Of a DNA stretch of 64,000 nt, positions 12,559-22,132 are shown in pieces. This stretch comes from Teratosphaeria epicoccoides (Eukaryota > Ascomycota > Dothideomycetes > Mycosphaerellales > Teratosphaeriaceae), in contig JADDMT010000018.1 of assembly GCA_021401465.1 (NCBI GenBank), positions 186,001 through 250,000 of the forward strand, read 5' to 3'. The notes under the pieces were generated by a model. It made no database searches. It worked only from the letters and a program-made list of their open reading frames with translations, and was not told where the DNA came from. A program made the translations under genes and the position numbers. How positions within the stretch are numbered: position 1 is the stretch's first letter; each line of letters begins with the position of its first letter.

Positions 12559-15500
12559 TCACAGCGTCTCCCAACCCCCGGGATTAACATCACCCTCCAA
12601 CCTCCTGCTAACAAAACTCCCTACGCCCCCACCTCCACCAAGCCCCAACCACACCCTCCTCAACCCCGCCTCCACCCGTCCCTCCACCAACCCTAGCCGC
12701 ACGTGCCTCCTCAGCCCTGGATCTCCCTCCCCAAACCGATCCAAATAGGGAGCCGGGAACCAACTCCCACTCACGCCCCTCCCCCAACCTCGACCAGCAC
12801 CATCCTGCGCAAGCCCCGTCGTCGCCTCCCCGTGCAGAAACAAACACATACATTTGCGGACGATGAGGAAGATCCCGATTTTTCCCCCGCAGGTGGGCAT
12901 ATGTTGCGCGCAGCCGCCGAGGTTCTTGTTCTTCATGCAACATACGGCTTGCGAGCAGAAGATGGCGCCGCAGAAGAGGCAGATGGCCGGGTCCGTGATG
13001 TCGCGGCCGGTGGTGGGGCAGCGGGCGGCGAGCGCGAGGGAGATGAGTGTGTCGTAGTGTTTGGGGAGGCCGACGAGTTCGAAGATTGCGGGGTGGGAGA
13101 TGGTGATTGGTGATGACGGAAAGGATGGGGAGGGCCTGTGGTGCTCAGAGATCATGTTGGCTTGCGCAATCCAGCGTTTCGTGATTGCGCGCAGGCGGCT
13201 CGAAGCGGAGAATTGAGTGGTGTAGAGTGTGCAGAGGTCGTCCAGGGATGGGATATGCAGGAGTTTCGTTAAGCGATCGAGTTCCGGGCTGTCGGGATCG
13301 ATATGAACAGGGCAGTCAAAGTCGAGACCGTAGCGGACATGCATGAGCACGATCGCTTTCCTCAGAAACGTCAACGCATACCTCTCCACCACCCTCCTCA
13401 GCACCACACCCTGCTCCCTCGTAAACGGCGGTATCCCAGCTGCACTCTCACCCTCCATCGCTATCCCACAAACCGCCAACCAAAACGCCCCATCATTTCC
13501 CTCTAGCATCCTTACCTCCCCATTCGTCGACCCCTTCACCACATCCCTGAACACCCATACGGCCTTTCCCACCTCCGCCCAAAAACACAGCACAAGCACC
13601 TCGACCGCCTCTTGAACCCCCGGCGCCATAAAGCCAACCCAATCCGCAAGGAACAAAAACACATCCTCCTCCCACAACACCCGTCCCCCCTGCTCCCTCA
13701 ACCTCACCATCGCCACCTCATTCTCGACACCAAACAGCTGCGCAGTCAAGACATCCCTCCTCTTAACAGTCTCGCGACTCACCACGTTCGCTGTGGGACC
13801 CTTGAGCACGTTGACCGCCAAGAAAGACTCGATGGTCTCCGAGAGAATACGCAAATGCGTTAAGTTCTGCTCGCTCAGGTCCGCCAAGAGACTGCTGGCC
13901 GTTGCGTCGGTACAAGTGCCTCGCTGCGCAATCTCGAATGCCGAGACCGATAAGCCCAGCGCTCGCGAGAGCGGAGCAACAGGATTCACAGTCAACTCAT
14001 CAATCTCCCTCGCCGAACACAGCCTGTTGACCCTTATCGTCTCCTCCACCCTCCCATACGCCTTGACCAGCTCCGCCATCCGCGGCTGCTCTCCACCCAC
14101 GCCAGGATTGCCATCCACAGCCGAAGCATCCGAGTCATGCCGCCTCATCCTGAACAACGAGGATAGACTATACCCTCTCCGCAAAGAGTACCGGCCCGTC
14201 TGTGATCCGGAACTACTAGTCGGGCTCGCAGCATCCAGACTCAACTCCTGCATACTCGCCACAAGCGGCTGCGTGAAAGTGCTAGCGACGTACTGACCCG
14301 CGCGCGAGCTGTACAGTTCCTGCACTTGCTGCTGCCTATGCCAGATCGCTGGGGACTGCGGATCGAGGAGACTGAGATCAGCGTTGTAGGCCGGTACACC
14401 ACATGAGTTTGCCAACCAATCCGCGAAGGGCTTGGCGGCGTGAAGCTCGTGATCCAGCGCGCACTCCTTTGCTTTCCAGATGACAGGCAAGAATGTGTTG
14501 CCGAGAGCCTTACAAAGAGGACAGATGAACTCCTTCAACTCAATCCGCTCGGGATGGTTCCTGGCGATCTGGCTGTTGTGTCTGCGGATGGTAGCCGAGA
14601 GATACAGCTCGAAGCAAGAGTAATGCATAATATGTCCACAGCTGGTAGAGACCGGTCCCTTGACACCATGCGGTTGAGGCGGGAAGCCTTTGCTTAATCC
14701 CTGCAGCTCGAATTCGACGACCTTACCATTGCCAGTAATCCTCTGCACCATCTGCTTGTTGTCGCCCGCCACCCCAAAAGGCCTCAAGTGATCAGCGGAA
14801 CGATCAAGACTCTCTGGTGTCTGCAAGACCTCCTTCACAAAATCCGGATCTTCCGTCGGCGTCTGCCTCATGATGGTGCTCTCACTGAGAAACGCAAACG
14901 TGCCGTAGAGTCGATGGTCACCCGTCTCTTCCTGACAAAGAATACACGTACCGTTCGGAAAGCTCCATCTCTTCCGCTCCTGAACCAGACTTCCCGGCTC
15001 CTCAGTCGCAGACATGTCATCTGGATCCTCGAAGTCGTCTTCAAAAGTCGCAAGCCCTTGGTTCTGCAGGAATGAATTTTGCTGCTCTTTCATCTTCGCC
15101 ATAACACGAGCTTGTCGCGCTCGCGCCTCCGCCTTCTTCTTCTCCTTATCCTCTGCAGATAGACTTGCAGGACTCCCAGCATTGTCTCGGTCTAGCAATG
15201 CACTCAGCTGGCCCATAGCCGTGGTGAGTCTCTCAGGCTGACGCAGTTGCATCCTCCTCAAGATGTGCTTGATGGTCGGTTGGCATGAAGCATATTCGTC
15301 CATACCGGACAGAGCCACCAGCAGGGACACAACTGTATCGCCCGACCGTCCTGCGAGTATTGCGACCGGTGAAGCGGCCAGTCTCACGAAACCACACTCG
15401 CCTACATTCTTGTCTTCGATCGTAGCGAGCATAACGAGATGCAGTGCCATGTGCAAGAAGGTCTCTATCCTGGTGGATTGCAAGTTGGGCGCATTGTGTC

Positions 15501-18500
15501 TGATGCCTACGGCGAAATTCAGCGCGGCGCATACGATCTGCACAAAAATATGCGTCTCCGTGAACTGTGCCAGGTCGGCAAAGAGCCCAAAGGTCAGCTC
15601 TTGAAGTCGAGGTTCATACACCACCTCCTCCGGCTTCTTGCCCGTCTTCTGCGCCATGTACTTTTTGTAGATACTCTCGCTTTCCTCCCGATGGTTGCGA
15701 GAGTAGTGCGCGTAGTACGGATCCACTACCTCGATGAATTCAGGCTTGAGTTGAAAAGTCCCGATATCTGACAGACCCTCAGGCGGACGGTAATCAGTCA
15801 TGCTCTCCAGCACGCGGCTGAAATCTTCGTGCTCCGCCATCTTCTCAGTAACGCGTCCAGCTAGTTCAGAAAAAGAGAGCGGCTTGAAACACAGCGCGTG
15901 CGCAATGTCATGCTGCAGCGCCTTGTCATGCTGCTCCATTGCATCGACCGCAGGAGCAAGGTTGCCACGCTCAGACAGCGAGATGACGAGAAGATGAAAC
16001 ATGTCCTCAATGACATCAATCTGCTGTGCATCCTCAAACCCTTTGACGAGAGCGTAGTCACCCTTGAACCACTCGCTCATCTGGAAGCGATCAATGATCT
16101 GAGCCAAATACCTCTCACCGGGCTTCTCATTGTCTGCGCCGCAGAGGACGAGTCCAGTCTGGATGAGCAGCAAGTCACGCTGGTACGCGACATCTCGCTG
16201 GTTGACAGAGCGGTACGTGTGCGCTTGATGACGGAGCGTGATGCCGTTGCGCACCCACATGCCTGCTTTCATCTGCGCGAGCCATACGTAGGTCCTCAGA
16301 GGATGCTCAAAGATACCACAAAGCAGCTCGTCGCTCGTCAGTGTCCTCGAAGCTGGCGGTCCTGATTTCGATGTTGCGTTCCAAGGGTCTTTGAGATCGT
16401 CTGGAACAAAGTGGAGTATCGTCCTGAGCTCAGATCTGCTCATGACCTTCGCATTCTCCAGCAGCCAGGAGAGGAGATAGTGTAAAGGATGATGGAAGCT
16501 CATTAGCTCGCTCTGCACAACGAATCTAGGTACGCTGTACATCCTCCCGCTCTCGTCAAACGGTCCCACAGAATACCAGGCCATCTCATCCTTCAGTTCA
16601 GCAGCTGTGAAGCGCTTGCGCTCGCAGCCAAGCGAGTGGATCATCGTGACATGAGCTACCAGACGCACCGCCCGCTGCAGCTGCACAACAGGGTCTTCCA
16701 TCCCGATCCTGTCCTTGAGCTCGAAGGATACAGCCGCTGCCTTGCAAAGCTTGTTGATCTCTTTGACGATCATACTGGCTGAGATCCAGGCGTCGCTCTC
16801 GTACTCCACATGCTCGCCCAATGCTCGCACGTTGGGACAGACACCTTGGTGTAGCTTGACCAGGTCGAGAAATTGCAAAAGATATCGCTGCTCGGTCCGC
16901 ACCTTGTATTGAATGAATTCGGATTGAAAGAGCCAACGAAGGTCCATGGTGAAGTGGAAAATCCTTCTGTTCGTCACTGCTCCTGAATCAAATGCCAGCG
17001 TGGCTTTTGGCGAGACATGCTCCGGAAAGCCGACTTGCCGCGTAGTCAAGAAGGTGTACAGAATTGCCATCAAATTCGTCAAGAAGTTACCTCGCTCAAC
17101 CACTTCCTCCGTGATAGAGGGCGTGGTCAGCATCTGGACGCTCAGGTTGATGATCGAATGGTCCGGCTCCCGATCAGCAATCAGGTACAGTTGTGCCAAG
17201 GCAGTGTACAAGCCTGCGAACCTCAGGCCAAGGATGCGCTTGAAGCGAGGTATGGTGACCACTGTCGTGATGTAGAGATGCCGCAGGTTGATCCTCAAGA
17301 TCTTCCATAGCCGTAAGTCGTACAAGATCAGGAAGTCAAGTCTCACCCGCTGCCACAGGTCTTCGCAAACATCCGATGGCCGCGGATCCCGAAAAGCAGC
17401 CGGCTTGTCCAACCAGTGCTTGCTTGGTCTCATTGGCCTCTTCTCCTTTGCTTTCTTCAACTTTGATGCCGGCGTCTTCGGCACGTTATCATATGGTGCG
17501 TGAGTTATCGGTCTGCTCTGCTGCTCCGTAGAGACCTCACCGTCGTCGCTATCGGCGGGAGTCAGTGTGCGCCTGCGTTGTCCTTGACGTGGTGGCGGCG
17601 GAGGAGGCGGATATCCGGCCATCGTCGCCTCCAGAGCTTCGGTCACATCATCGTGTTCATCTATGAAGTCAATGTCCATGTCAGCGGCTTCATGCGACGC
17701 GACATGAGTGACACCAGTCTGCTCAATCTCCATGCCTTCGTCGTCCTCTTCGACATCCATATCATCAAAGTCGTTGTCATCATCATCATCGTCGTCGTCG
17801 TCGTCGTCGTTGTCGTTGTCGTCGTTGTCATCGTTGTCGTCATCTGTCTCTATTTCCACACGAATAAAGTTGACGTTGGCGTTGTTGGGTGGCTGAAGCA
17901 TCGCCCGGTACTCCCGCCGGCGCTTTTGATTATCTTCCTCCTCATGATCATCGATTCCCTCGCGGCCGATTTCTCTGTTCGTCGCCAAGCTGCCCATCCT
18001 CCACGGCTTCAGGAACTCCTCGCAAACGACGTTCCTCAGGATGTGTGGGTCATTGGCAACGGCGCAGCCCGAGATGTCCGCTATCCAGTCGATCATGGTC
18101 GCACACATTTGTTCTCTGAACGTATCTCTCGACGACCTGATCGTCACGGTGACCTTGATCTGCTCAATCACGGTAGCCATGCGCATCAGCTCCTTCAGAT
18201 CTTTGGAGTAATGCACCACCGATCGTCCAATATCGTTGACCTCCATCGCCTTCTCCAGTCCGAATCGCTTCGGCCGCTGGCAGGCACGGGCGACCTGGTT
18301 CTGCACATCCTCCACCGTATGCTTCTCGTCATTCCACAGTATCAACGCATACTCTGGGGTGAGATCTGCGGGCTCGTCCCCGTATACGCCACCCAAGCGC
18401 GACAACCTCTCATCATTCTGGATGCCCAGCTCGGTCTTGGGCAGCCTCATTTGCTCCGGCGAGCACGAGAAGACATCGCACATGTAGTCGACCACTCTCG

Positions 18501-19086
18501 CGATCGTCATGCGGATGCTCTCGACCAAGTCAGGCGGCAGCTGCGAGCCGGCCAAGGTCGCTGGCGCTTTGTCCTTGCCACTTGCCTGCTTTCCTAGCAC
18601 ATCTGCGTGGGCCGTGTGGATAGAGCAGTTGACCTCCTGCTTCCACGCCTCGTGATCTCCACAGTCACAGCATCCCGAATTCCCAGGCGAGACGGAGATG
18701 TAGACATTGTGATCGTCATGATCGCTGCTCTCAAAGCACCGCGAGCACAGAACGCAAGTGTCGTCTGAGGCGCAAGTCTTGCAGTGGTATGTGGACTCGC
18801 CGCTCTTGAAGATGTGCCCACACGCGGTGCCCCTCGCCGCCGCCGTATACTCTCGGCCCGTCTCTGCTCCTTGCGCGGTCTTGAGTGACCACGGCTGGGA
18901 CTGATCGACCGGTTCGCCGTGAGGGAAGAAGTATCGGAGATGGTCAGATCGTCTGCCTGCCAGGTGGAGGAAGAGGACCTTCCGTAAGTGATGGTCGGTC
19001 TGCGATGTCCAGCGATTCTGGAAGTTGAAGGGCTGCGTCAGGAGTTCGTGGTTCAGACTGCACTCGTTCGCCGACACTGGCTGCAT
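12559..19086 (-). CDS. UBR1: UBR1-type N-recognin E3 ubiquitin ligase
   Basis: RING-type E3 of the N-degron pathway; it binds destabilising N-terminal residues and ubiquitinates the substrate. A single exon encodes 2175 residues, against about 1950 in yeast Ubr1. The order of domains is canonical. A UBR-box zinc fold sits at about residues 89-158, from CGHIFKSGES to NCSIH, with the CCDCGD turn. A ClpS-like domain is at about 245-330 (ALILWNDEKHTVEDV). The catalytic RING runs from CILCQEETGD (near 1378) through CGHIMHYSCFE to CPLC (near 1521). The C-terminal UBR1 cap has its own cysteine cluster (CLFCGAIFCSQ, near 2032) and ends with APYLDRFGE...GLRR. Two insertions stand out: an almost pure Asp stretch at about 405-440, and about 18 Gly-rich residues just before the APYLD motif. 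Neither shows good splice signals, so I kept both as protein. Confidence 0.96.
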   Translation of the reverse strand: MQPVSANECSLNHELLTQPFNFQNRWTSQTDHHLRKVLFLHLAGRRSDHLRYFFPHGEPVDQSQPWSLKTAQGAETGREYTAAARGTACGHIFKSGESTYHCKTCASDDTCVLCSRCFESSDHDDHNVYISVSPGNSGCCDCGDHEAWKQEVNCSIHTAHADVLGKQASGKDKAPATLAGSQLPPDLVESIRMTIARVVDYMCDVFSCSPEQMRLPKTELGIQNDERLSRLGGVYGDEPADLTPEYALILWNDEKHTVEDVQNQVARACQRPKRFGLEKAMEVNDIGRSVVHYSKDLKELMRMATVIEQIKVTVTIRSSRDTFREQMCATMIDWIADISGCAVANDPHILRNVVCEEFLKPWRMGSLATNREIGREGIDDHEEEDNQKRRREYRAMLQPPNNANVNFIRVEIETDDDNDDNDDNDNDDDDDDDDDDDNDFDDMDVEEDDEGMEIEQTGVTHVASHEAADMDIDFIDEHDDVTEALEATMAGYPPPPPPPRQGQRRRTLTPADSDDGEVSTEQQSRPITHAPYDNVPKTPASKLKKAKEKRPMRPSKHWLDKPAAFRDPRPSDVCEDLWQRVRLDFLILYDLRLWKILRINLRHLYITTVVTIPRFKRILGLRFAGLYTALAQLYLIADREPDHSIINLSVQMLTTPSITEEVVERGNFLTNLMAILYTFLTTRQVGFPEHVSPKATLAFDSGAVTNRRIFHFTMDLRWLFQSEFIQYKVRTEQRYLLQFLDLVKLHQGVCPNVRALGEHVEYESDAWISASMIVKEINKLCKAAAVSFELKDRIGMEDPVVQLQRAVRLVAHVTMIHSLGCERKRFTAAELKDEMAWYSVGPFDESGRMYSVPRFVVQSELMSFHHPLHYLLSWLLENAKVMSRSELRTILHFVPDDLKDPWNATSKSGPPASRTLTSDELLCGIFEHPLRTYVWLAQMKAGMWVRNGITLRHQAHTYRSVNQRDVAYQRDLLLIQTGLVLCGADNEKPGERYLAQIIDRFQMSEWFKGDYALVKGFEDAQQIDVIEDMFHLLVISLSERGNLAPAVDAMEQHDKALQHDIAHALCFKPLSFSELAGRVTEKMAEHEDFSRVLESMTDYRPPEGLSDIGTFQLKPEFIEVVDPYYAHYSRNHREESESIYKKYMAQKTGKKPEEVVYEPRLQELTFGLFADLAQFTETHIFVQIVCAALNFAVGIRHNAPNLQSTRIETFLHMALHLVMLATIEDKNVGECGFVRLAASPVAILAGRSGDTVVSLLVALSGMDEYASCQPTIKHILRRMQLRQPERLTTAMGQLSALLDRDNAGSPASLSAEDKEKKKAEARARQARVMAKMKEQQNSFLQNQGLATFEDDFEDPDDMSATEEPGSLVQERKRWSFPNGTCILCQEETGDHRLYGTFAFLSESTIMRQTPTEDPDFVKEVLQTPESLDRSADHLRPFGVAGDNKQMVQRITGNGKVVEFELQGLSKGFPPQPHGVKGPVSTSCGHIMHYSCFELYLSATIRRHNSQIARNHPERIELKEFICPLCKALGNTFLPVIWKAKECALDHELHAAKPFADWLANSCGVPAYNADLSLLDPQSPAIWHRQQQVQELYSSRAGQYVASTFTQPLVASMQELSLDAASPTSSSGSQTGRYSLRRGYSLSSLFRMRRHDSDASAVDGNPGVGGEQPRMAELVKAYGRVEETIRVNRLCSAREIDELTVNPVAPLSRALGLSVSAFEIAQRGTCTDATASSLLADLSEQNLTHLRILSETIESFLAVNVLKGPTANVVSRETVKRRDVLTAQLFGVENEVAMVRLREQGGRVLWEEDVFLFLADWVGFMAPGVQEAVEVLVLCFWAEVGKAVWVFRDVVKGSTNGEVRMLEGNDGAFWLAVCGIAMEGESAAGIPPFTREQGVVLRRVVERYALTFLRKAIVLMHVRYGLDFDCPVHIDPDSPELDRLTKLLHIPSLDDLCTLYTTQFSASSRLRAITKRWIAQANMISEHHRPSPSFPSSPITISHPAIFELVGLPKHYDTLISLALAARCPTTGRDITDPAICLFCGAIFCSQAVCCMKNKNLGGCAQHMPTCGGKIGIFLIVRKCMCLFLHGEATTGLAQDGAGRGWGRGVSGSWFPAPYLDRFGEGDPGLRRHVRLGLVEGRVEAGLRRVWLGLGGGGGVGSFVSRRLEGDVNPGGWETL
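17772..17853. repeat. In-frame GTC/ATC/GTT trinucleotide tract
   Basis: This imperfect trinucleotide repeat lies inside UBR1. On the coding strand it reads GAC/GAT/AAC and gives the Asp/Asn tract of the protein. It also keeps a long spurious frame open on the opposite strand. Confidence 0.85.
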
Positions 19087-19716
19087 CGTGGCGGGGGTTG
19101 TGGGAGGGGGGGTGAGGCAAATTGATGTTGATGCGCGGTCCTTGCACCGTCAGTCTACCTATTGTATTACTTGATTGTCATCAAAATTGATTAGTCGTAG
19201 GCCATCACTGCTGCCGGATCCTGTCAAATGCTGCCTGTGTATTTATGTGAAGCATGCGGGCAAAACATGGCCGCTGTCCGTTCAAGGCAAGTGCATCGCG
19301 TCGCGTGGTGGGATGAAGAGGCAAGCGCGGACTGCCCTGACGTAACAGCAAATTAAGTACTACTTAATATGTATTTGTGCTCCCATCCACTAAACCATCA
19401 CGTAATACATTCACTAATATCAGGTAAAGGCAGGTGAGAATGATTTAGACGATGATTCAGGCATATGACACTCAGACTCTGATCAGACTTCAGTTGTAAC
19501 TTTGAGCTGGGAGTCGGGCGAATAAGCTTCGCGCATGCATGCCATTGTACACTCCTACACATTCGAATGGGAACGATTCAACTAGTGGCAGTAGATGGTA
19601 CAGTCGATACTTTCACACGCAGCCTCTTCTTCCATCGCTTCAGAGCATGGCGGATTGTTCGTCGTGCCGCCCTTCCGCCTGGTATTCGTCCCGTCTCCAC
19701 CAGACCACTTTGCTTC
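19087..19716. other. Intergenic, UBR1 upstream region
   Basis: It lies between the UBR1 start codon and the 3' end of QCR9, both on the minus strand. It is somewhat AT-richer around 19340-19500. No coding feature was found. Confidence 0.6.
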
Positions 19717-20080
19717 CTACTCGTCGTCCGCCGACTCCATATACCTGTGCTTGATGTCTTTCCATTGACGCTGTTGTGCATGTCAGTATCAGCATGGCCG
19801 TCGTGCGGCTTTGGAACACGTACCCCAGCGTTTATCCGGTCCCAGATGCCATTTGCTGTGTTCTCGAAGATACTGTCCGCCCGTCAGCTCGCCGGCTCTT
19901 CTCGGTGGGAGGCTCGGTATTGCTACATCTCGGTCGCAAAAGCACCAAGGAAGACTGTGCCCAGGAAGGTGGCATTCCGCTTCATGATCGAACTGTGATC
20001 TGGGTTAGTCTTTTCCTTTGTGGTCGCGGAAGGGAGGCTGCGATATCATACGCATAGATGCCAGCGAGAATACCTGCCAT
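19717..20080 (-). CDS. QCR9: Cytochrome bc1 complex subunit 9
   Basis: Small single-span subunit of ubiquinol-cytochrome c reductase (complex III) in the inner mitochondrial membrane. Four exons on the minus strand (20080-20052, 19992-19927, 19872-19824, 19770-19717) are separated by introns of 59, 54 and 53 nt, each GT...AG. The first has an ACTAAC branch site. The spliced product is 65 residues. It begins MAGILAGIYASIMKRNA, has a membrane span of about residues 17-35 (TFLGTVFLGAFA), and ends with the family's conserved tail: RQWKDIKHRY, then an acidic end. Yeast Qcr9 has the corresponding KRNAVF and WKD motifs and a similar length of 66. The start sits 227 bp from the divergent PYM-like gene, so the two probably share a promoter region. 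Confidence 0.93.
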
Positions 20081-20307
20081 CGTGGTGGATTTCTGGAGAT
20101 GTTGACGTGTGGGAGGAGTTTCTCGTTTCGCGTGGCTGTCAATAATGCAGCCGTCTTGCTCGCAGCTCGAATGTCGATTGGCCCGCCGGGAAACGACGCA
20201 CAGACCATCCCAGATCTCCATGAGACCATGAGGTTATTGGGTCTTGGCTGTCGATAGCCACTTCCCCGCCGCACATGTCACGATAACACACCAGCTGCTG
20301 GCCCACG
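20081..20307. promoter_or_regulatory. Bidirectional promoter, QCR9/PYM-like
   Basis: The 227-bp gap separates two divergent start codons. Two ATTGG elements (20177-20181 and 20236-20240) read as CCAAT on the QCR9 strand, about 97 and 156 bp upstream of its ATG. CCAAT is the target of the HAP complex, an established activator of respiratory genes in fungi. That these copies are functional is inference. Confidence 0.45.
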
Positions 20308-20934
20308 ATGGCTTCCAAACCAAAGACGTCCACCACGAACTCCGGTATACAGAAGTTGAGTAATGGCGACGCCGTCATCCCGTCATCAACCCGCGCCGAC
20401 GGCTCCGTGCGTAAAGAGATCAAAGTCAAGCCCGGGTACAAGCCGCCAGAGGATGTGGAGGTCTACAAGAATTGCACGGCAGAAGGCTTCAGGAATCGAG
20501 GCAAGGGCGGCGTCCCCGGCGCAGCACCGGTGGAGGAGAAGCTGCCACCACACAGTGCTGCCGCGCTAAAGAATGCCAAGAGGAGAGAAGCTCGGAAGAA
20601 AGCTGCAGCGGCAGGCGCGGACGCAGAGCTGGGGCCGGATGATGCGGAAGGTGCGGGGGCGGTGAAAGAGTCCGAGAATGGCAAGGCGGAGGCGCAAGTG
20701 GAGATTGTCGATCCTGAGGCTGAGGCAGCGAAGGAAGCGAGGAAGCTCGCGAAGAAGCTGAGGCAGGCGCGAGAGTTGAAGCATAAGAAGGATAGTGGCG
20801 ACGGCTTGTTGCCGGAGCAGTTTGCGAAGGTGACCAAGATCCAGGAGCTGATTAGGCAGCTGGATGCGCTGGGCTTTGATGCGGAGGGTGAGAAGAAGGG
20901 TGAGCTGGAGAAGGAGGCCTCGCCGGCGGATTGA
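20308..20934 (+). CDS. PYM/WIBG-like exon-junction-complex disassembly factor
   Basis: A single exon of 208 residues. The N-terminus matches the Mago-binding region of PYM (WIBG) proteins: SGIQKLSNGDAVIPSS, RADGSVRKE and VKPGYKPPEDVEVYKN, at about residues 12-55. In animals this region docks on the Mago-Y14 heterodimer and strips exon junction complexes during translation. The middle is Lys/Ala-rich and charged. The C-terminus (about 165-195, QFAKVTKIQELIRQLDALGF) is the short helical segment seen in PYM homologues that contacts the ribosome. The ATG has a good context (cacgATGgc). It is divergent from QCR9. An intron-containing genome such as this is consistent with EJC recycling. Confidence 0.85.
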   Translation: MASKPKTSTTNSGIQKLSNGDAVIPSSTRADGSVRKEIKVKPGYKPPEDVEVYKNCTAEGFRNRGKGGVPGAAPVEEKLPPHSAAALKNAKRREARKKAAAAGADAELGPDDAEGAGAVKESENGKAEAQVEIVDPEAEAAKEARKLAKKLRQARELKHKKDSGDGLLPEQFAKVTKIQELIRQLDALGFDAEGEKKGELEKEASPAD

Positions 20935-21669
20935 GAGGAGGGAATGGCTCCACCCACGAAACTACTATTAGCTCGGGAGACTTGGTCAGGATGTAGGACT
21001 AGGTCGGATCGCCAGCATGCCCACGCAGCCACCAAGTTCTGCAGTAGCAGAGGACAGCGACCATCGCCGGGCAAGCTGCTTGAGAGCACGCTGACCGCAT
21101 CACACGGCCATCTCAGAGCAGCGTAGCGAAGAGCCTGGACATGTGTTGCAGAGCTGGAGTTTCGCAGTTGTCAATGTGGACCTCTTATATTTCAATAGAG
21201 GCCTACAATGGGCATATGCTTACATCTGATTCAATCGAGTCAATCCAAATTCCGGTCTCGAGAACCGGACCCGATCACAACAGGCTACACCAATGCCAAC
21301 CCTCGGGGACGAGAACACCCGACAAACACTAATCCAACACCACGTTATGGGACCGCCTCAATGACCCCAAGACGCTTCCTTCACCGGTCCAGGCGCTTTC
21401 CACCCTGGATCCGGAACCCTTCCAGCCCAGCGAGCGAATCGAGAGTTCAAGCCACTAAACCGGACCTTTCGTCATCCTCGTCCGCACGCACTCACCAAGT
21501 ACACTACCGCTTAAAACGCCACATGCAAGCACGACCATAAAATCCAACACAAAGGTCCCACCCACTCCACATCTCAAGCGCTATCTTCACCGTCCCGCAC
21601 CATTGACAACCGCCTGCGTGACTCCGCCTCATCACTTCAACTCCCCGTACTTCCGCCATCACCGCCCAG
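20935..21669. other. Intergenic, possible 5' part of candidate gene
   Basis: It follows the PYM-like gene. The open frame near 21340-21460 resembles coding sequence but stops at TAA without an evident donor site. Nothing else is supported. Confidence 0.35.
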
Positions 21670-22132
21670 AACACCATCCTCCGCTCCATCAAGTCGCCAT
21701 TACTCGATCCGATCGATAACCTGCCCGATGGGTTTGTGCTCTTCGAGCCGTCTCGCCTAATCTGCTTTCTATGCCTCGGATCTCACCTATGGCCGGCAGC
21801 TCTGCTGGACGGGCTACAGACCGTCAGTGCACGTTCTGCCAATCATACACGTGTTGATCTGAACTGACGACATCGCGGATCTGAAGCGACTTCACAAGGG
21901 CCAGGCACGATGTCGGCCGCCATCGGGGAATCCTGCATTTCTAGCCATGATGCTCAAGACCCAGCCCGAACGCAACACCCACCTCGGAAGCTCGCAGACT
22001 CCGCTAGGACGATCGTTCGCCTTCCAGCCCACGCTCAGCCGGACCAGAACCCTCCCGGATCACTTCAGGGAAGACATAGTCTTGCAACGAGCGGACCAGT
22101 ACCGCCGAAGACTCGTAGAGTACCTCGAATAG
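21670..22132 (+). pseudogene. Two-exon candidate, partial or broken gene
   Basis: The exons would be 21670-21822 and 21887-22132, with a 64-nt intron (GTCAGT...CTGAAG, CTGAC branch site). The join is in phase and ends at a TAG. The peptide includes DPIDNLPDGFVLFEPSRL in exon 1 and LPDHFREDIVLQRADQY, then LVEYLE, at the end. Its composition looks like real protein. Upstream, at 21340-21460, another frame also looks coding (WDRLNDPKTLPSPVQAL) but cannot be joined without a frameshift or an unseen intron. I recognise no family. It could be an intact gene with introns I failed to resolve, or a decayed copy. Confidence 0.35.

Noticed and set aside
12650..12860. Possible intron near the UBR1 C-terminus around the Gly-rich insertion
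   Set aside because: No donor and acceptor pair with a branch site fits; the flanking family motifs are in frame without splicing.
17500..18597. Open plus-strand frame of 365 codons
   Set aside because: It lies antisense to the ClpS and acidic part of UBR1, its poly-Val run is the reverse reading of the Asp repeat, and it has no domain.
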